DNA from: Mycocentrospora acerina | Lineage: Eukaryota; Ascomycota; Dothideomycetes; Pleosporales | Direction of reading: 5' to 3' | Length of the DNA: 64,000 nt | NCBI GenBank assembly: GCA_022701365.1 | Contig: JAKUHH010000108.1 | Span: 991,821 to 1,055,820 of the forward strand | Shown here: one piece after another, positions 47,257-58,515 of the stretch | Numbering within the stretch: the first letter of the stretch is position 1 | How the letters are laid out: each line of letters begins with the position of its first letter | Made by a program: the position numbers and the translations under genes | The notes under the pieces: model-generated | What the model was told of the DNA's origin: nothing | Seen by the model: only the letters and a program-made list of their open reading frames with translations | Databases searched by the model: none

Positions 47257-47839
47257 CGGGTGGCTAGAGAGAAACAGGTTTGGGGTGCCGCGGGGCTAGT
47301 GAGGGATCATTCTCCACCAACTGTCGGAGATGCGGTTTGTTGCCCAGAAGTGGGAATACAAGTCGGAGTGAAGGATGGAGGCGTGCAGGCGCACATGTAC
47401 ATTCATCCTCGGCGCGAAAAAAAGCACACAACCACTCTTGCCTGCCATGATGGGTCGATGCTGATCTAATTACCGAACACGCAATCAACGATAGTCTAAG
47501 AAAGCGCGAACGACAGGCAATACGCTGCGACCGTGTAGAAACTCATCTAAATGGGTTGGAACCCGATTGGATCTTGGAAGTGTATTAATCGCGGATCTCC
47601 TCGGCCAGCCCAACGTCTATCCCGGTAAGGTGGAGCAACCCGCCACGATAGTACTAAACGTGTATCTCTATAGCTGCGTATGCGGGTCCTAGCTAATCCA
47701 AACTCTAATTCCTCTTCTATTGATATCACACGGCGCTATTGGAAGGTCTATCCATTTATTCACTCCCTGTCTATAACTTCCCGTGCGCACTTGGGAAAGT
47801 CAGAAATACCACTAGACACAAGCAAAATGGTGAGACATG
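47257..47839. other. Intergenic region, no supported gene
   Basis: 583 bp between the MATE start and the 3' end of the flavin-reductase-like gene. Holds the MATE promoter. Nothing else recognised. Confidence 0.5.
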
Positions 47840-48882
47840 CTATTCCAACTGTCCGCCAGCCTTTGGCTGCACCAGCTTTGCGACCTCAGGATCTTTTGTG
47901 GCCTCAGCATAATCCGGGCGAGGCAACTCGAAGGCCTGTGTCGTCCGTCCATAGGTAATACCGCCAAGTCGAGAAATTGGTTTCATGACCTGTCATAATC
48001 AGCAGCTGCACACTGAAACGACAAGACCGTTACACTCACCGCAGGGTCAATCAACACTCCTGCCTCATCAATCGCATCCTCCCTCACCCAGAAATTGACA
48101 CCTTCCAAAAACACGGTGACTCCCGTCTTCTTGTCCGGCGTCTCGGGGTTTCGACTCGTCCACTCATGCGTACTGACCAGCTTGGCCTCGATACTGAATA
48201 TCGCCTCTTTCACGCGATCCGGCTTCACGATGGTACTCTTCGCAGGCTCCAATCCGCTCAATGCCCACTCGCTCACACCTCCAGGTGCATTGATGGACGC
48301 AAAATTTGCAGCCTCAACATATTCCTCCGTGATGATGTTGATGACGCACTCCTTGGTGGCGAGCAGATTCGCAAGTGTGTCTTTTGCCACGTCTTTCCCA
48401 CCTGCGAAGCCGATGACGAACATGGGCGGGTCGTGGTTCACCATGTTGAAGTAGCTGAACGGCGCGAGGTTAGTCGATTTGCCATCTGCGCTAATTGTCG
48501 ACGTGAAGGCGATGGGTCGGGGTATGATGCCTGAGATGAGGAGCTTGTAGTTGTGGACTGCGGGGCGGCCTTGAGCGTATGGGTCAATTTCCTTGTGGGC
48601 TTTGGAAGAGGACGTATTGGGGCCGGACCCGGGCTTCCAGTTTGGAGACGGAGTTTGCGTGTAGTGCCATTTGGTATCTTGATCGAAGACTGGACGGGAG
48701 GCCTCTACGCCTTTGAAGTCGGGGTGTGGGTTGCGCTTGATGGCCTTTTCTGCGTCGGCGCGGTGGGTAGCCATAGTGCTGGACTTGGAGCGAATGAACT
48801 GCTTCGTGTAGTAGGGGAGTTGGTATATGTACTGGCGGAGCGGTTGTATAGCTTCGAGCGTATTGCGTGCTGTACGGAACAT
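47840..48882 (-). CDS. Flavin-reductase-like FMN-binding split-barrel protein
   Basis: Predicted 330-residue protein with the flavin reductase (DIM6/NTAB-type) split barrel that binds FMN. Exons: 48882-48040 and 47989-47840. The core reads YKLLISGIIPRPIAFTSTISADG, NLAPFSYFNMVNHDPPMFVIGFAGG, KDTLANLLATKECVINII, NPETPDKKTGVTVFLEGV. The last exon supplies the conserved end KPISRLGGITYGRTTQAFELPRP. The first about 37 residues are basic and amphipathic (MFRTARNTLEAI...QFIRSKSST) and could be a mitochondrial presequence; a second ATG follows it (MATHRADAEK). The substrate is unknown. Divergent from the alpha/beta hydrolase gene by 385 bp. Confidence 0.88.
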
Positions 48883-49267
48883 GACGGATATAATTCCGGC
48901 GGGTTAAAGGCTGCTTGAGTGTTTGCCGAATGCGCCTAGAGCCGGACGCTCAATGTCGGGTACTCACGTTATTTACCCCGCCACATTGGTGATGTCCTCG
49001 AGCTACCCCGCGCCGCCGCCAGCTCGATGCCAAACTGCGTAGATAGAAAGATAGTGAGCTCGATAGACGCGTTTGAGCTTGTCCATGACAAATATCCGAT
49101 TAGCATCCCCCCCTGTGCTTCGTGCTGTGCAGTCTAGCAGGTGACAAATCTCAACGCAGCTCCCCTCACTGTTTCGTGCCAGCAGACTGCCACATCGTAG
49201 ACTGCCATAACCAACAAACTGCTACAACCAAGAGACTTTAGTATTCAAGAGATTTCAATATTCAAAC
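48883..49267. promoter_or_regulatory. Divergent promoter region, flavin-reductase-like / hydrolase
   Basis: 385 bp between outward-facing start codons. It must carry both promoters. No specific site claimed. Confidence 0.45.
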
Positions 49268-50417
49268 ATGTCTTCCACAGAGGTCCCCAAGATTGAAGAT
49301 CTGAAGGTCGAGGACGCGTTCAAGACATATGCGCTCGGAGATTTTGCACTAAAGTCTGGAGGGAAGATTCCAAATGCATTCATTGCGTACAAAACACTCG
49401 GCGACCCTTCCTCACCAGCCATCATCTATCCTACGTGGTACTCGGGTGGTATGTGTAGCTCTTCACGTTCCAATTGATTTATTTAACAATGGCATATTAG
49501 CGATTTCCGACAATCTCTGGCTCACTGGAGCTGACAAGACGCTTGATCCTTCCAAGTACTACATCATCATTCCAGCATTGTTTGGAAACGGGCAGTCTTC
49601 GTCCCCATCGAATACGCCAGATCTGCGTCCGTTTCCAGATGTCTTATTCTATGATAATGTGCGGGCGCAGTACGAGCTCGTAACCAAGCACCTTGGGATC
49701 AAACACGCTCGTGCTGTACTTGGCTGGTCCATGGGTGCAGGCCAAACGTATCAATGGGCAACACAGTATCCTGACTTCATGGACATTGCCGTTCCTTTCT
49801 GTGGGAGCGCAAAGACAAGCCTGCATAACCAGGTGTTCTTGGAGGGTGTGAAGTCGGCATTGTACGCAGCAAAGCGCACCAGCTCGGCAGGTGTTGCGAA
49901 GGCCGACCTGGCTACGATCAAGTCCGGTCATGTCGCCTTTACCCCAGAAACTACAGACGCAGGCCTCAAAGCTCTCGGACGCGTATACGCAGGTTGGGGC
50001 TTCTCACAGGCCTTTTACCGCGAGAAGTTGCATGAGAAGGCGCTTGGCTTCAAAGACCTAGACGATTTCCTTGTCAACTTCTGGGAGGCATGGGCGTGCT
50101 CCAAGGACCCCGAGAACATGCTGGTCATGGCGCATACGTGGCAAGCTGGGGATTGTTCGCAGCAAGAGCCATACGGTGGAGATTTTAAGAAGGCCATGGA
50201 GGGTATCAAGGCAAAGGCTTTAGTGCTGCCTGCAAAGACAGATTTGTACTTTCCACCAGAAGATTCTGAGATTGAGGTTGAGAACATGCGACCTGGGGTA
50301 GGAACACTAAAGGTCTTCCCAAGTATCTGGGGACATTGGGCTGGTGGACCTGGACAGAGTACAGAGGATGTCAAGTGGCTTGATGATAACTTGCGGGAGT
50401 TCTTCGCTAAGAACTAA
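49268..50417 (+). CDS. Alpha/beta hydrolase of the homoserine O-acetyltransferase family
   Basis: Predicted 365-residue alpha/beta-hydrolase related to homoserine O-acetyltransferase (Met2/MetX). Exons: 49268-49448 and 49501-50417. The N-terminal strand-rich part has FALKSGGKIPNAFIAYKTLGD and the oxyanion region YPTWYSGAISDN. The nucleophile elbow is LGWSMGAGQ with Ser near 137. Asp308 (KTDLYFPPED) and His339 (WGHWAGGPG) complete a plausible triad. True Met2 enzymes usually have GGSMGG at the elbow and are longer (about 480), so this is likely a family member acting on another acyl substrate. The stop codon overlaps the stop of the convergent 2H phosphoesterase gene. Confidence 0.88.
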
Positions 50418-51058
50418 TGGGTTGAGATGTGTTGTGTTTCTTTCCCTAGTTCGATGGCGCCGATGACTTTGAAGCGGTCGTGGAAGCCTTGTCGCTCGAT
50501 GACATAAACCGTATCAATGTACCAGCTTAATTCACTCTTGGCATGATTGTTTACGTATTCAGACACATTCTTTTTAATTTCTGCACTCAAAGCTTGCGCT
50601 CCTTGATCGTCAAGTGCTTGGCCTACCGACAGGTGAGGCGTGAAGGGTCGCTGATCAGAGTCACACTCAGCGAATTCGGCCTGCAGGGCCGCCTGGAGCT
50701 GTTGGACAGAGTGTGTTGAAGGCCCGAGCCACACGGTCTTGCTTCTGCGGTTGTGAGAGAAGATAGCCGGAGGGTCCGTATCGAGAGACACGTGAAAGGG
50801 CTGGATGCTCTTGGTAACGCTTTCGATTCGCGCACGTATGTCTTCCTTCAGGGGACGAGACGTTGATTCACCTGCTAGCCCAGCAATCTCGGACGGGGCG
50901 GCGAGGAAGGGGTAGAGCAGGTTGATGTGCGGCGGCCAGCGAGCAAAGTGCTTGTCGTGCACGCGTCGCACTGCCTCTATGGGTGCAACCACGCTGGCGG
51001 GCGGGAGCAGTGCGAGTGCGCTCTTGTGCGAGAGGTGTGCTGGCAGCCGGCCTGCCAT
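50414..51058 (-). CDS. 2H phosphoesterase / 2'-5' RNA ligase-like protein
   Basis: Predicted 214-residue, intronless LigT-like protein of the 2H phosphoesterase superfamily, which acts on cyclic phosphates or 2'-5' bonds in RNA or nucleotides. The two His motifs are WPPHINLLYPF (His near 44) and FTPHLSVGQ (His near 142). The first has Asn where most 2H enzymes have Thr or Ser. The start at 51058 (MAGRLPAHLSHKSALALLPP) gives the usual family length. The frame stays open upstream to about 51382, but that part is low-complexity and has no ATG context better than this one. Divergent from poly(A) polymerase by 377 bp. Reaction unknown. Confidence 0.82.
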   Translation of the reverse strand: MAGRLPAHLSHKSALALLPPASVVAPIEAVRRVHDKHFARWPPHINLLYPFLAAPSEIAGLAGESTSRPLKEDIRARIESVTKSIQPFHVSLDTDPPAIFSHNRRSKTVWLGPSTHSVQQLQAALQAEFAECDSDQRPFTPHLSVGQALDDQGAQALSAEIKKNVSEYVNNHAKSELSWYIDTVYVIERQGFHDRFKVIGAIELGKETQHISTH

Positions 51059-51435
51059 TGTGCTTTTGGCGGTTGAGCCGTGGTGCACGCGACAGGGCCG
51101 ACTCGCCCAAGGATGTGACCTGACGCGTCGGGTTGCTGGCCGGACGCGCACCTTGGCGTTCAGATGGCTGCCGACGATGCACGGAGGGCCGCCAGCTTCT
51201 TCCCACGGCCATCCAAAGCATGCCTCAGGGTCGCGTCGCCATGTGGGAGCACTGAACCAACTACGCCGTCTTTCATTTCCCATCGCTGCCCACGACAAGC
51301 CCTCGACATTCCCTTCGCGCGCATCCTGACTGCGACTTCCGGCGCCTGCTCGCCGCAGCACCTCCGAGCCTGCGACACTCACTCGGCCTCGTCTTGCACT
51401 CGTCCCCGGCCGCCCGCATCGCCCGCATCGCCAGC
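51059..51435. promoter_or_regulatory. Divergent promoter region, 2H phosphoesterase / PAP1
   Basis: 377 bp of GC-rich DNA between outward-facing starts. Frames open across it on both strands look like GC-driven shadows. Confidence 0.45.
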
Positions 51436-53547
51436 ATGGAGGGCCAGCAGAAGCGCCAGTGGGGCATCACCAGCGCCATCTCAGAGGCGCAGCCCACCGA
51501 AGCCGACAACAAGCTCAACGACGAGCTGGTCGAGGCGTTGAAGCGCCAAAACGTCTTTGAGAGCACCGAGGGCAGCAACAACAGGTACGTGCCCTCTCTG
51601 TTGTGCGACGCCACGCATCGCCCAGCTGACCCCGTGCAGGCTCACTGTCCTCAACCACATCCAGAAGGTCGTCGACGAGTTTGTGCGCCGCGTGAGCAAG
51701 AAGAAGGGCCTGGCGCAGGCGGCCATCGACGCTGCAGGTGGCAAGATCTTCTGCTTTGGCAGTTATGCCCTTGGAGTCTACGGTCCCAGTAGGTCTACGC
51801 TTCCTTGCGTATTGGACGCCCTGGCTGACCATCCCATCTAGCCTCGGATATCGACACACTGCTCGTTGCGCCCAAGCATGTCTTCCTCGATGACTTCTTC
51901 GATATCTTCCCGCCCACGTTCAAGGAAATGTCCCGCGCCGAGGACATCACCGAGTTCAATCCTGTCCGTGACGCCTTTGTGCCTATCATCAAGATGGAGT
52001 ACCGTGGCGTAAGCATCGATCTGATTTTCGCGTCCCTGCCGACTATGACGCAAATATCAAAGGATCTGGAGACCATTGACAAGAGCATGCTGCGCAACCT
52101 CGACGACACCGCCATGCGCAGTGTGAATGGCACGCGAGTTACAAAAGAGCTTCTGCAATCGGTCCCGCAAGTCAAGAGCTTTCGTCACGCGCTGCGAGCA
52201 ATCAAGCTGTGGTCGAACCGTACGTCCCCTTACTCAACGCCTAGACTCAAGCTAATGACCAAACAGAGCGCGCCATCTACGGAGCAGTGTTTGGCTACCC
52301 CGGTGGTATCGCGTGGGCCATCATGGTCGCTCGCATCTGTCAACTCTATCCCTTCGCATGCGGCGCGACCATTCTCTCCAAGTTCTTTAGTTTGATGTTC
52401 AAATACCAATGGCCAAAGCCGATCCTGCTAAAGCACATTGAAGAAGGTACTTTGGGTCTTCGTGTTTGGAACCCTACGGTATGGTCCCTGTTTGCTCTCA
52501 CAGACTTTTGCTGATTTGTCTAGATATATTCTGGAGATCGACAGCATCTAATGCCCATAATCACACCTGCATTTCCCTCAATGTGCGCCACACACACCAT
52601 TGGCCTTTCAACCCGGGCTATCATGATGCAAGAATTTGAGCGGGCGGACAAGATTGTGTATGAAATATACTCTGGGAAGAAGTCGTGGGACGCTTTGTTT
52701 GAGCGACACTCGTTTTTCACAAAGGACCACAAGTACTATCTCAGTGTAGTTGCAGCAAGTCGCAGCAAGGATGCAGACTCGACCTTCTCTGGATTAGTAC
52801 AATCCAAAGTTCGTCTTTTAGTCAAAGGCATCGACGAAGGACAGGCTGGCGTTGAGGTTGCACGTCCCTACACCAAGAGTTTCCAGCGCATCCATAGGTG
52901 TGCGACCGAAGATGAGGTCGATAGAGTTATTCAAGGGAACCTCGATTACATGATCAAGGACACATCAGTACCCCTCGAAGAAAATCCCACGGACCATATC
53001 ATCTACACGTCGACATTCTACATTGGCCTTACACTTCCACCCGGTACGTCTCTAGCTTCAATCAGTCCCAAATCATTGCTAACACGTAAATCAGAGGGCG
53101 CTAAATCCCTGGACATCTCCTATCCAGTTTCTGACTTCAAGCGCACAGTCATGACGTCGGACATGTATGACGAAGACACAATGTCCGTCCGTGTGGTTCA
53201 CACTCGCAAGTAAGAACACACGCTACATGTTTATTTTATCACATACTAACCTACACAGCACCCAACTTCCGGACGACGTGTTTGTATCAGGCGAAATACG
53301 ACCAAAGAAGCCTGCTAAAGAAAAGAAAAAGAGAGATACTAGTAAGGGCGTGAAGCGTCCGTTGGCCGATACGGGACTCGACGTGCGTGAATCACGGCTT
53401 ACTAAAACTCCGAGACGCTCCCCAGCGCCTCAGGAGTAGGATCATACTCTCATGCTGACAATCGTGCTAATACAGGACAGCGAGCATCAATCTGCAAAGC
53501 GCCAGCATTCCGAGCATGCCACCAATGGATCGCCGGCCATTGCATAA
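51436..53547 (+). CDS. PAP1: Nuclear poly(A) polymerase
   Basis: Predicted 588-residue poly(A) polymerase that adds the tail to cleaved pre-mRNA in the nucleus. Eight exons: 51436-51584, 51640-51788, 51842-52219, 52267-52478, 52524-53043, 53095-53209, 53259-53435, 53481-53547. Landmarks are the N-terminus RQWGITSAIS, the nucleotidyltransferase motif FGSYALGVYGPTSDIDTLLV (Asp102 and Asp104) and SIDLIF (Asp near 159). The middle domain follows with YGAVFGYPGGIAWAIMVARICQLYP, WNPTIYSGDRQHLMPIITPAFP and MCATHTIGLSTRAIM, then the RNA-binding domain. The tail is Lys/Arg-rich (KKPAKEKKKRDTSKGVKRPL). The last intron begins inside a TAG triplet, so splicing removes a stop and adds a short His/Ser-rich end. 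Confidence 0.94.
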
Positions 53548-54279
53548 GCTCCTATCCAGCTAAGCTTGCGCATGTTCGAAACTACCCCTTTCCCATCATG
53601 TCTTAGGCTAGTGGGATTCTGACATGATTTCTTCCCAGTCATGGTTGCACCAGCGTGCACCTCCGAAAGTGCAGCACTCCAGCACACGGCCTCCCTGATA
53701 TCGCATCACAGAACTCGCTGTCCGCAGTCATATCCTACGTTGGAGGCAGGAATCGAAGGAAGACTCAGGTTTGTATCCAGGCCAGATTGAGGCTCTAACA
53801 ACAAAACCAGAAAAAAAAAGTAGGAAAAGGCTGCCCAAAGGCGCCGCGAGAAAACTACAAAAAGGTTTGCACATACACACGTACCAACGATGACGCAGTT
53901 GGATTTCACTTCACTTAAATCACTCGTAATTCTTTCACTTCGTCACATTGAGGTTGGGGGTTTTTTTTCTTTGCAAAGGCGTTTGTTGGGACACGCATTT
54001 TCCGGCGAAAAGGGGGGAGGGCATGTGCAATCTATGCCAGGTTCAAAGAGGATAGCAAAGGGCGGGGATTCCAGTCTTTTTCACATTGGGCGTAGTGAAG
54101 TGGCAACGCACAATGGTAGTATTGGAATCGTGTAGTTAATCAAAAATTCAGACAGCCAATGTACCCCTATTTGAAGCCTTGAGACTCTGCAATACCGCTC
54201 ATGGCCCCCACTGAAAAATAGCATGCAGCGCTTCGTTATTGAACGCCAGATAACACCATACTCCTCCTTGTTCAACCAA
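53548..54279. other. Convergent 3' spacer
   Basis: 732 bp between the stops of PAP1 and the RBR-type gene. Contains poly-A and poly-T runs. No coding or RNA signal seen. Confidence 0.5.
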
Positions 54280-55359
54280 CTACAGATCTTCGTCGAGCAG
54301 CGGGTGCCACGCCAGCGCTGGCAGCTGCCCTCCCTTCATCTCCTGAATAGTGTCCATCTCGCACGGCATCACCCCCGTAGTCCATTGCGCCCAATACGGT
54401 CTGCTCTCATACACTGCAGGCGCTGCTTTACGCGATCCCGGGACCGCACTCGCAGCCGTCGCCCAATTGAAATACGTGCTGCACCCAATGCAAAACATGC
54501 TATCGCAACCTCCATCCTTCTCAATCACCAAGTAGCAATTTGGACACCGCCTCCCGTCCTTTTCCTGCACCAACTTCAGCGTTTCCTTCTCGGGATCCGT
54601 CATTTTCGCGTCAATGTGCACGGCAGCACGCTCGGCGCATGTCTCATCCACGTGCCACGGCACAAGGCAGATGGCGCACTGGCGAAACTCGCATGTGTGG
54701 CATACAACTTGGGGGTAGCCATGCGAGGCTGTATCTGGAAGACCAATGGCGGTGCATGATGGTGAGATGCAAGTCAGGGGTTTGGGGTTGCTGTCTTCTT
54801 TCCACACGTGCAGCATCGCAAGGTTGTATTTCTCGAGCACGGCGCCCCCGGGGAGATAGCGCATGATGAAGTCCCAGGCCCAGGGCTCAGTGCAGCCGGG
54901 TGAGAGGCAACCCTGGCTGAGGCTGCGGGCGCCAAGGGTGTCGAGCCGTGCCGACATGCTTAGGCCGATGCAGGACTTGCATACAGGGTCGTTTTTAAGG
55001 CGGGGGTGTCGGGAAAGGTGCTGAGTGCAGGAATAGGGTGCGTCGAGTGGGGTGCTCCAACGTCCGCGCTTGGGAGGGATGTAGCGGATGAAGTCGGCGG
55101 TGGGACGCTCTTCGACGCAGATGCTACAAGTGAAGTGGGAGGGTGGTGGAGGGCGAGGACGGGGATTTGGGTTGGGACGACGCTTGGGTGTCCAGGGGTC
55201 AAGGCGGATGCGGCGGCGGCGGGGTTGTGGTTTGGTGACCTTTGATGGGGCTATTTTGGATGCGAGAAGAGCAGTTTGAGAACGAAGCACTCGCGTGGTA
55301 GGTGGTGGCGGTGGTACTTGGGAAGCAGTTCTGTGTAACGGGCCCGGAGCTTTCCTCAT
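54280..55359 (-). CDS. RBR-type (RING-IBR-RING) E3 ubiquitin ligase-like protein
   Basis: Predicted 359-residue intronless protein with a RING-between-RING array. A basic, Pro-rich leader (1-75) precedes RING1 (CSIC at 78-81 to CKSC at 127-130), an IBR module (about 197-241, with CHTC and CAIC), and RING2 (RRCPNCYLVIEKDGGCDSMFCIGC). Cys285 in the GGC triplet matches the Cys that carries ubiquitin in RBR ligases such as parkin and HHARI. This suggests E2-to-Cys-to-substrate transfer. The ATG at 55359 is the first in frame; the open frame further upstream begins with TTG. Fungal genomes hold many diverged IBR proteins of this size, and the target is unknown. Confidence 0.87.
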   Translation of the reverse strand: MRKAPGPLHRTASQVPPPPPTTRVLRSQTALLASKIAPSKVTKPQPRRRRIRLDPWTPKRRPNPNPRPRPPPPSHFTCSICVEERPTADFIRYIPPKRGRWSTPLDAPYSCTQHLSRHPRLKNDPVCKSCIGLSMSARLDTLGARSLSQGCLSPGCTEPWAWDFIMRYLPGGAVLEKYNLAMLHVWKEDSNPKPLTCISPSCTAIGLPDTASHGYPQVVCHTCEFRQCAICLVPWHVDETCAERAAVHIDAKMTDPEKETLKLVQEKDGRRCPNCYLVIEKDGGCDSMFCIGCSTYFNWATAASAVPGSRKAAPAVYESRPYWAQWTTGVMPCEMDTIQEMKGGQLPALAWHPLLDEDL

Positions 55360-56037
55360 GGCTGCGGTGCAAATTGTGGCGAAGACTTGAACGAGATAGT
55401 GGCTGGTGTGGTGAAACAAAAGAGGTTTGCACAACAAAGGGAAAGATGATGCGCAGGGAATATATCTGGAGGTGATGTTCGAATAACCTTGAGCAGGTGA
55501 CTGATATTAAGCTGACTTTGGACAAGGATGTCAAAGTAGAAGGGACCAACAGCGACTGCATCGAAAGCCTTGTACTTATCCTCGAGCATCGTCACCAGTG
55601 ACCTCCAGGCAACCATTCCGTTTCTGGTTATTAGCTTCATTAGGTCTTTGCCTGTTCATGTTCACATAGGCTGAGCCATTCAGCGGGTGCCGATTTCAGG
55701 CAGGCGACCAGGCAGACGCTTGCAGACTAGCATCAGGCCTGACGAGTCGCTCAGTCCCAAGGCTACAGAACTCATGACCAGCGAATGGCCGCCCAGTGGC
55801 GCATCTGACTGACGGCTACTGGACAAGTTGCGTTGGGTGCAGGAGATCAGAGACATGATGGTGGTTTGCAACGCGACGTTGCTCTACCGGCGCTAGGACG
55901 CCTGCCCCACCTGTCGCGCTACCAGAAGCGTACATCCCTGCATCGATCGCCCGACCGAACTTTTTTTCTGCCGCGCGAGTTGAGCTCCAACGTCGACTTT
56001 TACAACCCGACGCCAATCGACAGACGTCTCCAACAAC
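55360..56037. promoter_or_regulatory. Divergent promoter region, RBR gene / DRS1
   Basis: 678 bp between outward-facing starts. Short frames only (up to about 94 codons). It carries both promoters; no specific site claimed. Confidence 0.45.
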
Positions 56038-58515
56038 ATGGCGCCCAATTTCGACGACGACTTCATCTTCACCATTTCCGACCATGACGATGTGTCCGAC
56101 GATGGCGGCCTCGAAGACGCCGCCGCGGCAGAGAAGCTCTCTGGACGGGGAAAGAAGAGGAAGCATACAGAGGACCCAGACTTGAACGTCATGCCCAAGG
56201 GCGTCTCCTCCAAGAAGGCCAAGAAGGAAAAGAAGAAGGGGAAAAAGGGCAGCAAGGGCGAGCCTGAGCCAGACGTCGAGGCTGAAGATGAGATGGAAAT
56301 CGCGGACCCGGGCGAGGACGTCGAGGCGAACAACGACATTGACAGCGACTTTGAGTTCGCAGCCGGCGACATCGACACTGGATTCGTCGAGGACTTTGAC
56401 GGCTGGGGAGTCGACAATGCTGCAGTCGCGCAGGAGCAGAACAACGAGAAAAAGGGCACGGCCGTCGACGTCGACGACATCATTGAGCGCAGACGGAACC
56501 AGAAGAAGGCCGCAGAAGTCGCAGACGATGACTCGGCTGACGAGTCTGACAAAGACAACTTTGAAGGCTTTGGTGACGACGATGAGCTTCTGGCTGCAGA
56601 TGGGTTCGGTATGGGAGCTGGAAGCGACAGCGACAGCGAGGAGGACGAGGAAGACAAGGAGGAGGGCTCTGGAGAAGACGGCAGCGATGCAGAAGACGCT
56701 GAAGCCGACTCGGATAACGATTCGATCGCAGCGCATGTCCCGCATCCCATGGACGTTGACGGAGAAACTGACGGCGAGAACGACGAGAGCGATCAGGAAG
56801 ACGCCGAAGAGGCGAGAAAAGCAGCGGCGTTCTTTGCGCCTGAGGAGAGCGTTCAGATCAAGAAGAAGAAGGGTGCAAAGCAGGGCGCCGGCTCGTTCCA
56901 AGGCATGTCTCTCTCAAGGCCAATCATGAAGGGTCTGGCGTCCGTAGGCTTCACCGAGCCAACGCCCATTCAAGCCAAGGCCGTTCCTATCGCCATGCAG
57001 GGCAGAGATGTTGTTGGTGGAGCTGAGACCGGTTCCGGTAAAACAGCTGCCTTCCTGATCCCCATCCTCGAACGCCTTCTCTACCGACCGAAGAAGGTCC
57101 CCACGACACGAGTGGCCATCTTCATGCCAACGCGTGAGTTGGCGGTTCAATGTTTCAACGTTGCCAAAAAGCTTGCTGCATTCACGGATATTACGTTCGC
57201 GCTGATGGCTGGTGGTTTCTCTGTTCGTGAACAGGAGGCTGTTCTCAAGACGAGGCCCGACGTCGTCATTGCCACTCCTGGTCGTTTCATTGACCACATG
57301 AACAACTCGGCTTCCTTCCAGGTCGAACATCTCGAGATTCTGGTTCTCGACGAGGCTGATCGTATGCTCGAAGAGGGTTTCGAGACCCAACTGAACGAGA
57401 TTTTGACTACAATTCCAAAGTCTCGACAGACTATGCTTTTCTCCGCCACCATGACCAGCACGGTTGACAAGCTGATTCGTGTGGGCATGGACAAGCCTGT
57501 GCGACTCATGGTCGATGCGAAGAAGCACACTGTTGCTGGACTGACGCAAGAGTTTGTGCGATTGAGGCATGGAAAGGAAGACAAGCGACTTGCCTATCTC
57601 ATGTACATTTGCGAAAAGATCTACACAGAGCGAGTCATCATCTTCTTCAGACAAAAGAAAGACGCACATCACATTCGAGTTGTATTTGCTCTTTGTGGTT
57701 TGAAGGCAAGCGAACTGCACGGTAACATGAGTCAGGAACAGGTACGAATTATTTGAACTTGCGGGTGCTTCAATTTGCTAACATATTCCTAGCGTATCCA
57801 ATCCGTTGAAGCATTCCGATCTGGGAAATCGTCCTACCTTCTCGCCACCGACGTTGCGTCTCGTGGTCTTGATATCAAGAACGTGTCCACCGTCATCAAC
57901 TACGAGGCCCCTCAAAGTCACGAAATTTATCTCCATCGTGTTGGTCGTACTGCTCGTGCTGGACGCATTGGTCGAGCATGCACGCTGGCCGCAGAGCCTG
58001 ACCGCAAGGTCGTCAAGCAGGCTGTCAAGGCCTCGCGAGACCAAGGTGCCAAGGTAGTCAGCCGACAGGTACCTGCAGAGGAGACGGACAGGTGGATGCA
58101 GAAGCTCCGCGACCTCGAAGATGAAATCGAGGAAGTGCTAAAGGAAGAGAAGGAGGAACGTGCCCTGACTATTACCGAGCGTGACCTCAAGCGCGGTGAG
58201 AATCTGATTATGCACGAAGACGAAATCAAGGCGAGGCCAAGGCGTGAATGGTTCGAGTCGGAGAAGCAGAAGGTTGAGCAAAGAGAAAAGGGCGGTGCTG
58301 CGCTGAACAAGACTGATTCAGGGGCTGTCAAGGAGAAGAAGAAGAAGTTGAGCGGCAAAGACAAGAAGAAGCTGGAGGCGGGGGATCTTCGTAGGGAGGG
58401 CAAGGGTTGGAAGAAGGGCAAGGAGGAGAGAGGGTTGACCACGGCCAAGGCAAAGGAGAAGAATGCCGAAGCGAAGAAGAAGAGCAAGAAGATCAGCAAA
58501 TTTGTGCGAAGGTGA
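56038..58515 (+). CDS. DRS1: ATP-dependent RNA helicase Drs1 (DEAD box, DDX27 type)
   Basis: Predicted 808-residue nucleolar helicase for 27S pre-rRNA processing and 60S assembly. Exons: 56038-57741 and 57793-58515. A 290-residue acidic and Lys-rich leader contains FDDDFIFTISD and DSDFEFAAGD, typical of Drs1. Helicase motifs are FQGMSLSRPIMKGLASVGFTEPTPIQ (Q motif), AETGSGKT (from 329), MPTRELAVQ, TPGRF, LDEADRMLE (DEAD at 438-441), FSATMT, IIFFRQK, DVASRGLD and HRVGRTARAG. The C-terminal extension RALTITERDLKRGENLIMH and PRREWFES is conserved in Drs1, followed by a Lys-rich tail ending KKISKFVRR. The single 51 bp intron lies between motifs IV and V. Confidence 0.95.

Noticed and set aside
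51059..51382. N-terminal extension of the 2H phosphoesterase
   Set aside because: The frame is open upstream, but the added residues are low complexity and the family length fits the start at 51058.
55816..56901. 361-codon open frame antisense to DRS1
   Set aside because: Shadow of the acidic DRS1 leader; hydrophobic Val/Leu runs arise from complementing GAC/GAG codons.
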